Source: Sphingomonas sp. Leaf22 (GTDB taxonomy: Bacteria; Pseudomonadota; Alphaproteobacteria; Sphingomonadales; Sphingomonadaceae). From it: a stretch of 64,000 nt of DNA. The notes beneath the pieces were generated by a model, which saw nothing but the letters and a program-made list of their open reading frames with translations, did no database searches and was not told the DNA's origin. This document shows, in pieces, positions 26,558-37,387 of the stretch. Position 1 is the stretch's first letter. The number at the start of each line of letters is the position of its first letter. Both the position numbers and the translations under genes were made by a program. The stretch is taken from positions 79,652 to 143,651 of the forward strand of contig NZ_LMKP01000002.1 in the NCBI RefSeq assembly GCF_001421715.1. Reading direction: 5' to 3'.

Positions 26558-28063
26558 ATGACGACTACCAACCGTCCGACGCTCGGCTTCGCCCAGCTCT
26601 GGAACATCTCGTTCGGTTTCTTCGGCATCCAGATCGGCTTCGCGCTGCAAAACGCGAATGCCAGTCGCATTTTCCAGTCGCTCGGTACCCCCATCGACCA
26701 GTTGGGCCTGATGTGGATCGCGGCCCCGCTGACCGGGCTGCTGGTCCAGCCGTTGATCGGCCATTATTCCGACCGGACGTGGGGACGACTGGGGCGCAGG
26801 CGACCCTATTTCCTGATCGGTGCGATCCTGTGTACCTGTGCGCTGTTCTTCATGCCGAACGCGCCGAGCATTCTTGCGGCGGCGATGACGCTGTGGATCC
26901 TCGACGCGTCGCTGAACGTGTCGATGGAGCCGTTCCGTGCGTTCGTCGGGGACATGCTGTCCCCTCGCCAGCGCCCGGCGGGCTATGCATTCCAGACATG
27001 GTTCATCGGTGCCGGCGCGGTCGTCGCCAGCATCGCGCCCTATGTCTTTGAAAACGTCTTCGGCGTCAGCAACACCGCCCCGGCGGGCGAAGTGCCCGAT
27101 GCCGTCCGCTATGGCTTCTATTTCGGTGGCGTGATGCTGCTGATCGCGGTGCTGTGGACCGTCCTGACCGTTCGCGAATACAGCCCGGCGGAACTGGCGG
27201 CGTTCGGGGAAGAAGCGCAGGAACCCGTCGACCATACCCCGCCCGTCATCCCCCAGCGCGGACCGTCGTGGATCGTCGGCGGCATCGTCGTCGCGCTGCT
27301 GATCGCATGGGCCGAACGTAGCGGCGCGTTGGCAAGCGGTCGCGAAGCCTATTTCGTCGCCGCCGGCGTCGCGCTGTATGGCGTAGCGCAGCTGATATCC
27401 GGCGCGTTGGTCCGCGCCGGGCGTGGCGACAATGTGTTGAGCCACATCATCGGCGATCTGGCGACCATGCCCGACACGATGCGGCGGCTGGCGCTGGTCC
27501 AGTTCTTTACCTGGGGCGCGCTCATCATCATGTGGGTCTATACGACCCCGGTGATCGCGCAGCAGGTATGGGGTACGATCGACCCGACCTCGGACGGGTA
27601 TAATCAGGCGGGCAGCTGGGTCGGCGTCCTCTTTGCGATCTATTCGGGCGTCGCGGCGGTGGCGGCGTTCGCCTTGCCGGTGCTGGCACGCCGGATCGGC
27701 GCGGCGCGGACGCATCTGCTCTGCCTCGCCATCGGTTCGGTGGCTTATATCGGCATCTTCCTGACGCATGACCGGACGGGCATGATCCTGCCGATGATCG
27801 GGATCGGCATCGCATGGGCCTCGGTCCTGACCATGCCCTATGTGCTGCTCGCCAACGCCCTGCCGCAGCGCAAGCTGGGGGTATATATGGGCATCTTTAA
27901 TTTCTTCATCGTCCTGCCGCAGTTGATCGTCGCGACCGTGATGGGCGGGGTCATCAAGACGTGGTTCCCGACCAATCCGGCCTACACCATGCTGGTCGCG
28001 GCGACGGTAATGGCGTTGGCGGCGGTGGCGATGCTTCGGGTGCGCGACCCTATCGCAGGGTGA
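26558..28063 (+). CDS. MFS transporter, SLC45/MalY-like, probable maltose or glucose importer
   Basis: The 501-residue protein has about twelve membrane helices. Its opening LWNISFGFFGIQIGFALQ and the loop GHYSDRTWGRLGRRRPY are typical of the SLC45/MalY-type sugar carriers that sit in maltose loci of Caulobacter and sphingomonads. A good RBS (GGGGAGGATTT) precedes the ATG, 27 nt after GH97. It should carry maltose or the sugars released in the periplasm across the inner membrane. Its 3' end overlaps the convergent glgX by 14 bases, so no terminator can lie between them. Confidence 0.88.
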   Translation: MTTTNRPTLGFAQLWNISFGFFGIQIGFALQNANASRIFQSLGTPIDQLGLMWIAAPLTGLLVQPLIGHYSDRTWGRLGRRRPYFLIGAILCTCALFFMPNAPSILAAAMTLWILDASLNVSMEPFRAFVGDMLSPRQRPAGYAFQTWFIGAGAVVASIAPYVFENVFGVSNTAPAGEVPDAVRYGFYFGGVMLLIAVLWTVLTVREYSPAELAAFGEEAQEPVDHTPPVIPQRGPSWIVGGIVVALLIAWAERSGALASGREAYFVAAGVALYGVAQLISGALVRAGRGDNVLSHIIGDLATMPDTMRRLALVQFFTWGALIIMWVYTTPVIAQQVWGTIDPTSDGYNQAGSWVGVLFAIYSGVAAVAAFALPVLARRIGAARTHLLCLAIGSVAYIGIFLTHDRTGMILPMIGIGIAWASVLTMPYVLLANALPQRKLGVYMGIFNFFIVLPQLIVATVMGGVIKTWFPTNPAYTMLVAATVMALAAVAMLRVRDPIAG

Positions 28064-29819
28064 CGGATCGTCCGGCGCGGTCGACCCGGATCGACGCGCC
28101 GGGCAGCTGAAGTTCGAATCCGGGGCAGTCGGGTGCTTCCCAGTTTGCCGGGGTCATCGGCTGCCCGTCGAGGGTCAGCCATGTCGCCTGATCGGGCACG
28201 TGCCGGTCGAACACCGCCGGTCGTGACCGCCGCCAGCGCGCCAGTGCCGCAACATGATCCTCCAGCGCCACGTCGCGCGCCGCCCAATCGACCCAGGTAA
28301 TCGCATTGTCCTGCGCATAGGCGTTGTTGTTGCCCCGCTGGCTGCGGCCGAATTCGTCGCCTGCGGTCAACTGGATATGGCCGCGCGTCGCGAACAGGGT
28401 TGCCAGCAACGCGCGCAGATCGGCGGTACGGGCGGCGATCACGCTCGCATCGTCGGACGGCCCTTCGACCCCGTGATTCCAAGATAGATTGTCGCCATGC
28501 CCGTCGCGATTATTCTCGCCATTCGCATGATTGTGGCGATCCACATGCGATACCAGGTCGGCAAGGGTGAAACCGTCATGCGCGGCAAGGAAGTTGACGC
28601 TGCGGGTGGGCGATCCGAAAATATCGGCCGACCCCATCAACCGCGTCGCCAAGGTGCCGACGCTGCCGTCGTCGCGCCAGAACCGGCGGACATCGTCACG
28701 ATAGCGGTCGTTCCATTCGATCCAGTCGGGTGGAAACTGCCCGAGCTGATACCCGCCCGGACCGATATCCCATGGCTCGGCGATCATCACCCGGTCGGCG
28801 AGCAGCGGGTCGGCGGCAATGGCGGCGAAGATCGGGGCGTCGCGGTCGAACCCCGGCGACCGCGCGATGACCGGGGCGAGGTCGAAGCGGAATCCGTCGA
28901 CGCCCAACGCCGCGAAATGCCGCAGCGACGCGAGGATCAGATCGCGAACCCCTGCGTCCCCGGCGTCCAGCGTATTGCCGGTGCCGGTATCGTTGATCAG
29001 GCGCCCGTCCGGTGCATGGGCATAACTGCGATCGTCGAGCCCGCGCAGCGACAGGATCGGCCCGTGCACGTCGCTCTCGCCGCTATGGTTGAACACCATG
29101 TCGAGGATCACGCCGATATCGGCCGCATGCAGCGCCGCGATCGTGTCGCGCAGTTCGGCGATGCCGCCGGGGGCGGGGCCAGGGTCGACCGCCATGAACG
29201 CGACCGGGTTGTACCCCCACGCATTGCTAAGCCTCAGTGGCGGCAGATGCCGTTCGTCGATCCACGCCACGATCGGCATCAGTTCGACCGCGCCGACGCC
29301 GATCTTGCGCAGATGGGCGATGACCGACGGATGCGCCAATGCTGCGATCGTCCCGCGCTGTGTGTCCGGCACGTCGGGGTGCAGCATGGTGAAGCCACGC
29401 ACGTTCAGTTCGTAGATCGGCCGCGCCGGATCGATGCGCGGTGGATCCGACCGGACCGGTTCGAACGGTGCCGGGACGATCGCGCGCGGCACGATCGACG
29501 CCGTATCCGCCCCGAACCGCGACAGGGCCGGATCATGAACGAACCGCCGGTCCAGTTCGACGGCATAGGGGTCGACCAACAACTTGGCCGGATCGAACCA
29601 GCGCCCCGCCCCGGGTGCCCAGTCGCCATCGGCGCGATAGCCATAATGCTGCCCCGGACCGACACTCGCGACATCGACGACGAACCAGTCGCCGTCGCGC
29701 GTCATCGCCACCCGGCGTTCTACGTCGCCGTCGAACAGGCATAGCCACACCGCCGCGGCATCCCGCGCGCGGACGGCAAAGCGGGTTCCGCCGTCGATGG
29801 CACTGGCACCGGCGATCAC
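28050..29819 (-). CDS. glgX: Glycogen debranching enzyme GlgX
   Basis: GlgX cuts alpha-1,6 branches of limit dextrins left by phosphorylase. The protein has an N-terminal CBM48-like domain and a GH13 barrel with DMVFNHSGE, nucleophile Asp313 ([11 protein letters not shown]), Glu348 (MIAEPWDIG) and the AHDGFTL motif. [19 protein letters not shown] is a typical GlgX/isoamylase stretch. An open frame runs further upstream inside glgA, but coding there is in another frame, so I place the start at the GTG (29819) that overlaps the glgA stop as GTGA. This gives 589 residues, somewhat shorter than E. coli GlgX (about 657). It is the last gene of the glycogen operon. Confidence 0.9.
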   Translation of the reverse strand: MIAGASAIDGGTRFAVRARDAAAVWLCLFDGDVERRVAMTRDGDWFVVDVASVGPGQHYGYRADGDWAPGAGRWFDPAKLLVDPYAVELDRRFVHDPALSRFGADTASIVPRAIVPAPFEPVRSDPPRIDPARPIYELNVRGFTMLHPDVPDTQRGTIAALAHPSVIAHLRKIGVGAVELMPIVAWIDERHLPPLRLSNAWGYNPVAFMAVDPGPAPGGIAELRDTIAALHAADIGVILDMVFNHSGESDVHGPILSLRGLDDRSYAHAPDGRLINDTGTGNTLDAGDAGVRDLILASLRHFAALGVDGFRFDLAPVIARSPGFDRDAPIFAAIAADPLLADRVMIAEPWDIGPGGYQLGQFPPDWIEWNDRYRDDVRRFWRDDGSVGTLATRLMGSADIFGSPTRSVNFLAAHDGFTLADLVSHVDRHNHANGENNRDGHGDNLSWNHGVEGPSDDASVIAARTADLRALLATLFATRGHIQLTAGDEFGRSQRGNNNAYAQDNAITWVDWAARDVALEDHVAALARWRRSRPAVFDRHVPDQATWLTLDGQPMTPANWEAPDCPGFELQLPGASIRVDRAGRSVTLR

Positions 29820-31231
29820 CGGGTCGTCAGTCCGTGATAGAGTTCGGCATAGCGGGCACCGCTGCGCTTCCAGGAAAAGTCGGCGCGCATCCCCTGCTTC
29901 TGCATCGCCGTCCACAGATCGCCACGGGCATACAGCGCCATCGTCCGGCGCAGCGCATGGAGCAGCCCGTCCGGCGTCACCGCCGCGAACTGGACCCCGG
30001 TCGCAACGCCGGCGGCCACCGCCGCTTCGTTCGCGTCGATGACCGTATCGGCCAATCCGCCGGTCCGCGCCACCACCGGCACGCAGCCATAGGCCAGCCC
30101 ATATAATTGGGTCAGCCCGCATGGTTCGAAGCGCGACGGGATCAGGATCGCATCGCCGCCCCCCTGCAACAGATGTGAGAGCGCTTCGTCATAGCCGATC
30201 CGCACACCGACACGTCCGGCGTGCCGGTTGCGTGCCGCCATGAACGCGCCTTCCAGTGCCGCATCGCCCGATCCGAGCAAGGCCAGACGGCCGCCCATCG
30301 CGACCAGCGCGTCGAGGCTGTCGGCGAGCACGTCCATCCCCTTTTGCCAGGTCAGCCGGCTGACGACGATGAAGATCGGACCTTCGCCGCGATCGAGGTC
30401 GAACGCCACCTCGACCGCGCGCTTGTTCGTTCGGCGGCGCGACAGGTTGCGCGCGGAATAGCGCGCGGGGAGGGCGGTGTCGTGCTCGGGCGACCACACC
30501 GCCGGGTCGATCCCGTTGACGATGCCGCTCACCCGGTCGCGGCGCGCCTCGATCAATCCTTCGAGACCCATGCCGAATTCGCTGCGCCGGATTTCCTCGG
30601 CATAGCTCGGCGACACGGTGGTGATCGCATCGGCCGACGCCAGTCCGGCCTTGAGCAGGCCGACGCCGCCATAATATTCGATGCCGTCGAGTGCGAAGGC
30701 GGCGTCGGGCAGGGCCAGCCCGGCGAACACGGCGGCGTCGTAGCGACCCTGAAAGGCGATATTGTGGATCGTCAGCACGCTGGGCACGGTCGCACCGTCA
30801 TAGCGCAGGTAAGCCGGCGCCATCGCCCCCTGCCAGTCATGCGCGTGCAACAGGTCGAACCGCGGCGCGATATCCGCCGCTGCCCGGCCGAGCGCCGCGA
30901 AACGCCGCCAATTGTCGCTCCAATCGCGGCCCGTCGTATCGGCATAGGGGCCACCGTCGCGGGCGAACAACTCCGGTGCGTCGAGGACCAGCAGCGGATG
31001 GCCGTCGATCTTCCCGTCCAGCAACCGTGCCGGCGGACCGAGCAGATCGTCCCAGCGATGGACCGGCTTCGTCCTGCCCAGATACTTCAGCACCGATGGA
31101 TAGCCGGGCAGCAACGTCGTCGTCTCGACCCCATGCGGCGCAAGCGCGGCCGGCAGGGCACCGACGACGTCGGCGAGGCCGCCGGTCTTGACCAGCGGAT
31201 ACGCTTCCGAAGCGACCGATAGGACGCGCAC
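29816..31231 (-). CDS. glgA: Glycogen synthase GlgA (GT5)
   Basis: GlgA adds glucose from ADP-glucose to the alpha-1,4 glucan chain. The 471-residue GT5 protein has the nucleotide-binding KTGGL motif with Lys15, [14 protein letters not shown] and the C-terminal [14 protein letters not shown] stretch with the conserved Glu. The start is GTG; the only in-frame codon upstream before a stop is TAG directly against the GTG, so the start is certain in position. A 13-codon reading frame fills the gap from glgC (see the separate entry). The gene overlaps glgX by 4 nt. Confidence 0.95.
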   Translation of the reverse strand: MRVLSVASEAYPLVKTGGLADVVGALPAALAPHGVETTTLLPGYPSVLKYLGRTKPVHRWDDLLGPPARLLDGKIDGHPLLVLDAPELFARDGGPYADTTGRDWSDNWRRFAALGRAAADIAPRFDLLHAHDWQGAMAPAYLRYDGATVPSVLTIHNIAFQGRYDAAVFAGLALPDAAFALDGIEYYGGVGLLKAGLASADAITTVSPSYAEEIRRSEFGMGLEGLIEARRDRVSGIVNGIDPAVWSPEHDTALPARYSARNLSRRRTNKRAVEVAFDLDRGEGPIFIVVSRLTWQKGMDVLADSLDALVAMGGRLALLGSGDAALEGAFMAARNRHAGRVGVRIGYDEALSHLLQGGGDAILIPSRFEPCGLTQLYGLAYGCVPVVARTGGLADTVIDANEAAVAAGVATGVQFAAVTPDGLLHALRRTMALYARGDLWTAMQKQGMRADFSWKRSGARYAELYHGLTTR

Positions 31232-31273
31232 CTACGAACTGCCCGGGATGCGCGAAGTCGTCGAACGGGTCAT
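31232..31273 (-). other. Possible 13-codon coupling ORF between glgC and glgA
   Basis: An ATG that shares one base with the glgC stop (TGATG) opens a frame coding [13 protein letters not shown], ending in TAG that abuts the glgA GTG with no base between. No clear Shine-Dalgarno for glgA is seen, so ribosomes ending this frame could restart on glgA. It may also be chance. Confidence 0.3.
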
Positions 31274-32532
31274 CACGCCTCCAGTCGGTCGATCATCGGC
31301 TGGGTAATCAGGCAAATTCCCCGTTCCGTCCGGCGGAAGCGGTGCCCGTCGATCACCGGGTCCTCACCGATCACCAGCCCGTCGGGGATCGTCACGCCGG
31401 CATCGACCACGCACCGCGTCAATCGTGCCCCGCGCCCGATCCGTGTCATCGGAAGGATCACCGATTCATCGATGTTGCTGAAACTGTGCGCGCGTACGCC
31501 GGTGCTGAGCAGGCTGCGATGGATGCTTGACCCCGACACGATGCAGTCGCCCGATACCAGGCTCGACACGGCGCAACCGCGCCGGCCATCGACATCATGG
31601 ACGAATTTCGCCGGCGGGGTGATTTCCGAATAGGTCCATAGCGGCCAGCTGCGATCGTACAGGTCGAGTTCGGGTACGACGTCGGTCAGGTCGATATTCG
31701 CCTCCCAGTAGGCGTCGACGGTACCCACGTCGCGCCAATAGGCGCGCGGTTCTTCGGGACTGCGCACGCACGATGCGGAGAAACGATGCGCCTGCGCATG
31801 GCCGTGCTTGACCAACCACGGGATCAGGTCCTTGCCGAAATCCCGGCTCGAATCCTCGGCATCGGCGTCGCGCCGCAATTCCTCGAACAGCAAGGCGGTG
31901 CGGAAGACATAGATGCCGAGGCTGGCGAGCGCGAGGTCGGGCTGTCCGGGGATCGCCGGCGGGTCCTTGGGCTTTTCGACGAAATCGATGATCCGGTCCT
32001 GCGCATCGACATGCATCACGCCGAAGCCGACTGCCTCCATCCGCGGCACTTCCATACACGCCACCGTCACGTCGGCACCGGTGTCGACATGCTGTTGCAG
32101 CATGAGTTCATAATCCATCTTGTAGATATGATCACCCGCAAGGATGACCATATACTCCGGATTATAGCTCTGGATGATGTCGATATTCTGGAACACCGCA
32201 TCGGCGGTGCCCTCATACCATTGAAACTCGCTGATCCGCTGGCTGGCCGGCAGGATGTCGAAGCTTTCGTTGCGTTCGGGCCGCAGGAAGTTCCAGCCGC
32301 GCTGCAAATGCCGGATCAGGCTGTGCGCCTTGTACTGCGTCGCCACGCCGATGCGGCGAATGCCCGAATTGATCGCGTTCGACAGCGCAAAATCGATGAT
32401 CCGGCTTTTCCCGCCGAAATAGACGGCGGGCTTGGCGCGGGTGTCGGTCATCTCGAACAACCGGCTGCCGCGTCCGCCCGCCAGAACATAGGCCATCGCG
32501 TCGCGCGCCAATGGTTGTCCCCGACGTTCCAT
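31273..32532 (-). CDS. glgC: Glucose-1-phosphate adenylyltransferase GlgC
   Basis: GlgC makes ADP-glucose from glucose 1-phosphate and ATP, the controlled step of glycogen synthesis. The 419-residue protein has the nucleotide-binding loop AGGRGSRL (about 18-25), RAKPAV with the conserved Lys34, [19 protein letters not shown] and a C-terminal left-handed beta-helix. The start ATG 32532 has GGGAGAG a few bases upstream; an upstream ATG at 32568 lies inside glgB and lacks this. It begins 14 nt after glgB. Allosteric control by sugar phosphates is expected for this family but cannot be read here. Confidence 0.95.
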   Translation of the reverse strand: MERRGQPLARDAMAYVLAGGRGSRLFEMTDTRAKPAVYFGGKSRIIDFALSNAINSGIRRIGVATQYKAHSLIRHLQRGWNFLRPERNESFDILPASQRISEFQWYEGTADAVFQNIDIIQSYNPEYMVILAGDHIYKMDYELMLQQHVDTGADVTVACMEVPRMEAVGFGVMHVDAQDRIIDFVEKPKDPPAIPGQPDLALASLGIYVFRTALLFEELRRDADAEDSSRDFGKDLIPWLVKHGHAQAHRFSASCVRSPEEPRAYWRDVGTVDAYWEANIDLTDVVPELDLYDRSWPLWTYSEITPPAKFVHDVDGRRGCAVSSLVSGDCIVSGSSIHRSLLSTGVRAHSFSNIDESVILPMTRIGRGARLTRCVVDAGVTIPDGLVIGEDPVIDGHRFRRTERGICLITQPMIDRLEA

Positions 32533-32546
32533 GTACCTCTCCCAGA

Positions 32547-34697
32547 TTATTTTTCGTTTTCGAACCAAAGTGTCGCCAGCGGGGGCAGGGTCAGTGTCAC
32601 CGTCCCGTCCGCCGCTTCGACAACGCCCATATTGCCCATGCCGCCGCCGCCATATTCAGCGGCGTCGCTGTTCAGCATCTCCCGCCAGCGCCCGCCCTGC
32701 GACACCGGCACGCGATAGCCTTCGCGCGGGATCGGGGTGAGGTTGCTGACGACCAGTACCGTCGCTTCGGCCGGTGCCCGCCGCTCCCAGGCGAATACCG
32801 AATTGGCGGCATCGTCGACCACTGCCCAGGCGAACCCGTCGCCTTCGCAATCGCGGGCGTGCAGGGCCGGCGTTTCGCGATACAGCCGGTTCAGGTCGCG
32901 GATCAGCGATGCCACGCCACGATGGGCGGGCGCGTCCATCAATTCCCAATCGAGCGCGCGTTCCTCGGACCATTCGCGGCGCTGCGCGAATTCCTGCCCC
33001 ATGAAGAGCAGCTTCTTGCCGGGATATCCCCACATCAGCGCATAATAGGCGCGCAGATTGGCAAATTTCTGCCAGTCGTCGCCCGCCATCTTGGTCAGCA
33101 GCGATCCCTTGCCATGGACCACTTCGTCATGGCTGAGCGGCAGAACGAAATTCTCGCTGAACGCGTAGGTCAGCCCGAAGGTGATCTCATTATGGTGGTG
33201 CGAACGATGCACCGGCTCGCGCGCCATATAGGCGAGCGTATCGTGCATGAAGCCCATATTCCATTTGAACCCGAAGCCCAGACCGCCTTCATGCGCCGGC
33301 TTCGACACGCCGGGCCATGACGTCGATTCCTCGGCAACGGTGAAGAAGCCGGGATGGTCGCGATAGACCGCACGGTTGGTGGCGCGCAGAAACTCGACCG
33401 CCTCCCAATTCTCGCGGCCGCCGGCGTCGTTGGGGATCCATTCGCCGTCTTTCCGCGAATAGTCGCGGTACAGCATCGACGCGACCGCATCCACGCGCAG
33501 CCCGTCGACATGATAGCGCTCGGCCCAGAACAGCGCATTGTTCACCAGGAATTGCGAGACTTCGCGGCGACCGAAATTATAGATGGCCGTGTTCCAGTCG
33601 GGATGAAATCCCAGCCGAGGATCGTCATGCTCGTACAGCGCGGTACCGTCGAACCGCGCCAATCCATGCGCATCGGTCGGGAAATGCGCCGGTACCCAGT
33701 CGAGCAGCACGCCGATACCGGCCTTGTGTGCGCCATCGACGAAGCGCGCGAACCCCGCTGCATCGCCGAACCGCGCCGACGGGGCATAGAGACCGGTCGT
33801 CTGATAGCCCCACGACGGGTCGTAGGGATGTTCGCTGATCGGCAGGAATTCGATATGGGTAAAGCCCATCTCGACCACATAGGGGATCAGTCGATCGGCC
33901 AGCTGATCCCATGGCAGGAACCAGCCATCGTCGTCGCGCTGCCAGCTGCCGGCATGGACTTCGTAGATCGAGATCGGCACGCGGCGCGGATCGACCGATG
34001 CCCAATGTGCACGGTGCGCGCCGTCGCGCCAGTCGTGATCGAGCGGTGCTGCCGTCAGCGATGCCGTCGCCGGGCGCAGTTCGCTGGCAAAGGCGAAGGG
34101 ATCGGCCTTGTGCGGCAACCGCTGACCGTCCGCGCCGATGATCGCGAATTTATAGGCCTGCCCCGGCCCCACATCGGGGAGGAAGATTTCCCAGACGCCG
34201 ACATCGCTTCGCCGCCGCATCGGATGGCGCTTGGCATCCCAATGATTCCAGTCGCCGACCACGCTGACGACCTGCGCGTTCGGGGCCCAGACCGCGAAGT
34301 GCATGCCGTCGGCGCCTTCATGGCGGATCGGATGCGCGCCGAGCTTGTCGTGCAGCCGCAGGTGCGTACCTTCGGCGATCAGGAAATCGTCGGTCGGCCC
34401 CAGCACCGGCCCGAACGAATAAGGGTCCTTGACCCACCATTCACCGGCACCGCCGCGCGCATAATAGAGCATCGGCTGGGGCGGGCCGTCGATCGTCCCC
34501 TCGACGATGCCGTCGCCGACCGGCCGCAATTCGCCGAGCAACTTGCCCGACAGGTCGTGCGCCAGCACCTTCTGCGCATTCGGCAACCATGCGCGTACGA
34601 ACGTGCCCTCCGGCCCGGCGTGCGGCCCCAGCAGCGCGAAAGGATCGGCATGACGCCCCGCGAGCAGCGCTGCGACGGCGTCGGCCGGCGGCCTCAC
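32547..34697 (-). CDS. glgB: 1,4-alpha-glucan branching enzyme GlgB
   Basis: GlgB makes the alpha-1,6 branches of glycogen. The 716-residue protein has the long form with two N-terminal beta-domains (N1 about 10-105; CBM48 about 115-215) before the GH13 barrel. Active-site motifs are [10 protein letters not shown] (nucleophile Asp403), [10 protein letters not shown] (Glu456) and [29 protein letters not shown] is diagnostic of branching enzymes. The start is GTG, overlapping the glgP stop by 4 nt (GTGA). Confidence 0.96.
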   Translation of the reverse strand: MRPPADAVAALLAGRHADPFALLGPHAGPEGTFVRAWLPNAQKVLAHDLSGKLLGELRPVGDGIVEGTIDGPPQPMLYYARGGAGEWWVKDPYSFGPVLGPTDDFLIAEGTHLRLHDKLGAHPIRHEGADGMHFAVWAPNAQVVSVVGDWNHWDAKRHPMRRRSDVGVWEIFLPDVGPGQAYKFAIIGADGQRLPHKADPFAFASELRPATASLTAAPLDHDWRDGAHRAHWASVDPRRVPISIYEVHAGSWQRDDDGWFLPWDQLADRLIPYVVEMGFTHIEFLPISEHPYDPSWGYQTTGLYAPSARFGDAAGFARFVDGAHKAGIGVLLDWVPAHFPTDAHGLARFDGTALYEHDDPRLGFHPDWNTAIYNFGRREVSQFLVNNALFWAERYHVDGLRVDAVASMLYRDYSRKDGEWIPNDAGGRENWEAVEFLRATNRAVYRDHPGFFTVAEESTSWPGVSKPAHEGGLGFGFKWNMGFMHDTLAYMAREPVHRSHHHNEITFGLTYAFSENFVLPLSHDEVVHGKGSLLTKMAGDDWQKFANLRAYYALMWGYPGKKLLFMGQEFAQRREWSEERALDWELMDAPAHRGVASLIRDLNRLYRETPALHARDCEGDGFAWAVVDDAANSVFAWERRAPAEATVLVVSNLTPIPREGYRVPVSQGGRWREMLNSDAAEYGGGGMGNMGVVEAADGTVTLTLPPLATLWFENEK

Positions 34698-37123
34698 ATC
34701 ACGTTCCAGATATCACGCGCATATTCGCTGATCGTTCGGTCGGACGAGAACCAGCCGACCCCGCCGACATTGCGGATCGCGCTGGCGTTCCACCCGGCCC
34801 GGTTCGCCCAGCGCGCGTCGACGTCGCGCTGGGCATGCGCATAGCTGTCGAAATCGGCGCAGCACAGGAACCAGTCACTATTCTCCAGCCCCTCGATCAG
34901 GCCGGCATAGCGGCCCGGATCGTCATGGCTGAAGACCCCGCTCTTGATCGCCGACAGCGCCTGCTGCAACTCGCGCGAGGCGGCGATCGCCTCGCGCGGG
35001 TCATAGCCATTGGCCCGCTTCTCGGCGACCTGATCGGCGGTCAAGCCGAAGATGATGATATCGTCCGCGCCGACATGGTCGCGAATTTCGACATTGGCCC
35101 CGTCCAGCGTGCCGATGGTCAGCGCGCCGTTCAGCGCCAGCTTCATGTTGCCGGTGCCCGACGCTTCCATGCCGGCGGTGCTGATCTGTTCGGACAGGTC
35201 GGCGGCAGGCATGATGAGTTCGGCGAGCGAGACATTGTAATTCGGCACGAACGCCACGCGCAGCAGCCCGCGCACCGCCGGATCGGCGTTGACCCGGCGC
35301 GCAACGTCATTGGCCAGTTTGATGATGAGCTTGGCGTTATGATAGCTCGACGCCGCCTTGCCCGCGAACAGCTTCACGCGGGGCGTCCAGTCCTTGTCCG
35401 GCTGGCTGCGGATCTGGTCGTACAGCGCCACCGTTTCGAGGATATTGAGCAACTGGCGCTTATATTCGTGGATGCGCTTCACCTGCACGTCGAACATCGC
35501 GTCGGGATCGAGGCGGACGCCCATCACCTCGCGCAGATGCTGCGACAGCCGCACCTTGTTGGCGCGCTTCACTTGCTCGAACCTTTCGCGGAACGCTGCA
35601 TCGGCGGCGAAGGGTTTCAGGTCGGCCAGCCTGGTCGCATCGTCGAGGAAGGCGTCGCCGATCGCCTCCTGGATCAGCGCCGTCTGCCCCGGATTGCTTT
35701 CGAACAGCCAGCGGCGCGGGGTGATGCCGTTGGTCTTGTTGTTGATCCGGTCGGGATACAGGCGGTGCAGGTCGGCGAACACCGTCTGCTTCATCAGGTC
35801 GGTGTGCAGCGCGGCGACGCCGTTGACGCTATGGCTGCCGGTAAAGGCGAGGTTGGCCATTCGCACCCGCCGTTCGCCGCCTTCGTCGATCAGGCTGATC
35901 GCGGAGATCGCACGGTCGTCCTGCCCCTGCGTCCGCGCCTCGCGAAGCACCTTCGCATTGATCGCATAGACGATCTGCATGTGCCTCGGCAGCAGCCGTT
36001 CGAACAGCGGGAGCGGCCAGCTTTCGAGCGCCTCGGGCAGCAGCGTGTGGTTGGTATAGCCGAACGTCGCCTTGGTAATCTCCCACGCGCCGTCGAAATC
36101 GAGCGCATGATCGTCGATCAGGATGCGCATCAACTCGGCGACCGACACCGCCGGATGGGTGTCGTTCAGCTGGATCGCCGCCTTGTCCGGCAGGGTGCGG
36201 ATGTCGCCGAAATACTGGACGTGGCGACGGACGATGTCCTGGATCGATGCCGAGGAGAAGAAATATTCCTGCCGCAGCCGCAATTCCTGTCCGGCCGGGG
36301 TCGAATCCGCCGGATACAGGACGCGGACCAGCGTATCGGCCCGCACCGAAGCGGCCAGCGCGCCTTCGTGATCGCCGGCGTTGAACCGGTCGAGCCGGAT
36401 CGGATCGCGCGCCCGCGCGGTCCACAGCCGCAACGTGTTGACCCGCGCCCCGCGCCAGCCGATCACCGGGGTGTCGACCGCCACCGCCTCGACGCTCTCG
36501 CTCGGCATCCAGTGAATGTCGCCATTCTCGTCGCCGACGACTTCACCGCCAAAACCGACGCGATAATTGCTCTCGCGCCGTTCGAACTCCCATGGATTGC
36601 CGTGACGAAGCCACGTTTCGGGCAGTTCGATCTGCCAGCCATTGTCGATCCGCTGACGGAACATGCCGTTCACATAACGGATGCCATAGCCGTATGCCGG
36701 CAGGTCGAGGCTGGCGAGGCTTTCCATGAAGCATGCCGCCAGCCGGCCGAGGCCACCATTGCCGAGGGCGGCATCGGGTTCCTCACCCTCCAGATCGGAC
36801 AGGTTGACGCCCAGCGACGCCAGCGCCTCGCGCACCTCGTCGGTCCGCGACAGATTGGCGATCGCATCGCGCAGCAACCGCCCGATCAGGAATTCGAGGC
36901 TGAGATAATAGACTTTTTTCGCCCCGGCGGCATGGGCTTCCTTGCTCGACGCCATCCAGCGTTCGATGATGTCGTTGCGCACGGTCAGGATCGTCGCTGC
37001 CAGCCAGTCATGCGGCAGCGCGGCCTGCGCATCCTTGCCGATGCGATGGACCAGCGTTTCGAGGATCGCGTCGGCGAGCGGCGGGGACGTAGGGGAAACG
37101 GCGGAGAGGGCAGGCTGAGTCAC
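34694..37123 (-). CDS. glgP: Glycogen phosphorylase GlgP (GT35)
   Basis: GlgP releases glucose 1-phosphate from glycogen or maltodextrin with phosphate. The 809-residue protein is full length. It carries GNGGLGRLAACF (residues 121-132), NDTHP, the pyridoxal-phosphate Lys661 in EASGTGNMKLALNG, and KLIIKLAN. It is first in the operon glgP-glgB-glgC-glgA-glgX, so degradation and synthesis are encoded together. An AATACGTATGC operator lies 61 nt upstream, shared with the maltose TonB receptor. No phosphoglucomutase gene is in the window, so the link from glucose 1-phosphate to glycolysis must be elsewhere. Confidence 0.96.
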   Translation of the reverse strand: MTQPALSAVSPTSPPLADAILETLVHRIGKDAQAALPHDWLAATILTVRNDIIERWMASSKEAHAAGAKKVYYLSLEFLIGRLLRDAIANLSRTDEVREALASLGVNLSDLEGEEPDAALGNGGLGRLAACFMESLASLDLPAYGYGIRYVNGMFRQRIDNGWQIELPETWLRHGNPWEFERRESNYRVGFGGEVVGDENGDIHWMPSESVEAVAVDTPVIGWRGARVNTLRLWTARARDPIRLDRFNAGDHEGALAASVRADTLVRVLYPADSTPAGQELRLRQEYFFSSASIQDIVRRHVQYFGDIRTLPDKAAIQLNDTHPAVSVAELMRILIDDHALDFDGAWEITKATFGYTNHTLLPEALESWPLPLFERLLPRHMQIVYAINAKVLREARTQGQDDRAISAISLIDEGGERRVRMANLAFTGSHSVNGVAALHTDLMKQTVFADLHRLYPDRINNKTNGITPRRWLFESNPGQTALIQEAIGDAFLDDATRLADLKPFAADAAFRERFEQVKRANKVRLSQHLREVMGVRLDPDAMFDVQVKRIHEYKRQLLNILETVALYDQIRSQPDKDWTPRVKLFAGKAASSYHNAKLIIKLANDVARRVNADPAVRGLLRVAFVPNYNVSLAELIMPAADLSEQISTAGMEASGTGNMKLALNGALTIGTLDGANVEIRDHVGADDIIIFGLTADQVAEKRANGYDPREAIAASRELQQALSAIKSGVFSHDDPGRYAGLIEGLENSDWFLCCADFDSYAHAQRDVDARWANRAGWNASAIRNVGGVGWFSSDRTISEYARDIWNVM

Positions 37124-37183
37124 GCAGGTTCCTCTGAACAGGGTCGGAACGACAGTATCGATTGTCGAACGCTTGTCACGCGC

Positions 37184-37194
37184 AATACGTATGC
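37184..37194. promoter_or_regulatory. LacI-type operator before glgP
   Basis: AATACGTATGC, with the palindromic core ATACGTAT, is identical to the site at 16634-16644 before the maltose TonB receptor. It lies 61 nt upstream of the glgP start. Confidence 0.6.
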
Positions 37195-37286
37195 GTGCGA
37201 TGCGTCGTTCCGGTTACCATCGGGTTAGCGCGCGATTAATGCCGGGTGACTCTGTCGGGCGGCCGTTTCCAACTTCCTGCGAACCT

Positions 37287-37367
37287 CGTCGAGAACGGGT
37301 CGCTCGGGGCAACCCCCTTCTCGACTTCGGTTCTCGACAGGCTCGAACCTCCGCTCGAACCAAACGG
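37287..37367. repeat. Intergenic repeat family 2, copy 1
   Basis: About 80 bases from CGTCGAGAACGGGTCGCT to CCGCTCGAACCAAACGG are nearly identical to 46726-46805. The element holds internal inverted TCGAG/CTCGA segments, and short ends CCGTTT (37263) and AAACGG (37362) are inverted. It lies between glgP and lutC, in the non-coding region. Confidence 0.8.
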
Positions 37368-37387
37368 GAAAGAGGGAATTGTCGCTT

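Noticed and set aside
34589..37228. 879-codon frame antisense to glgP
   Set aside because: Mirror frame of a gene with all phosphorylase motifs; no domain of its own.
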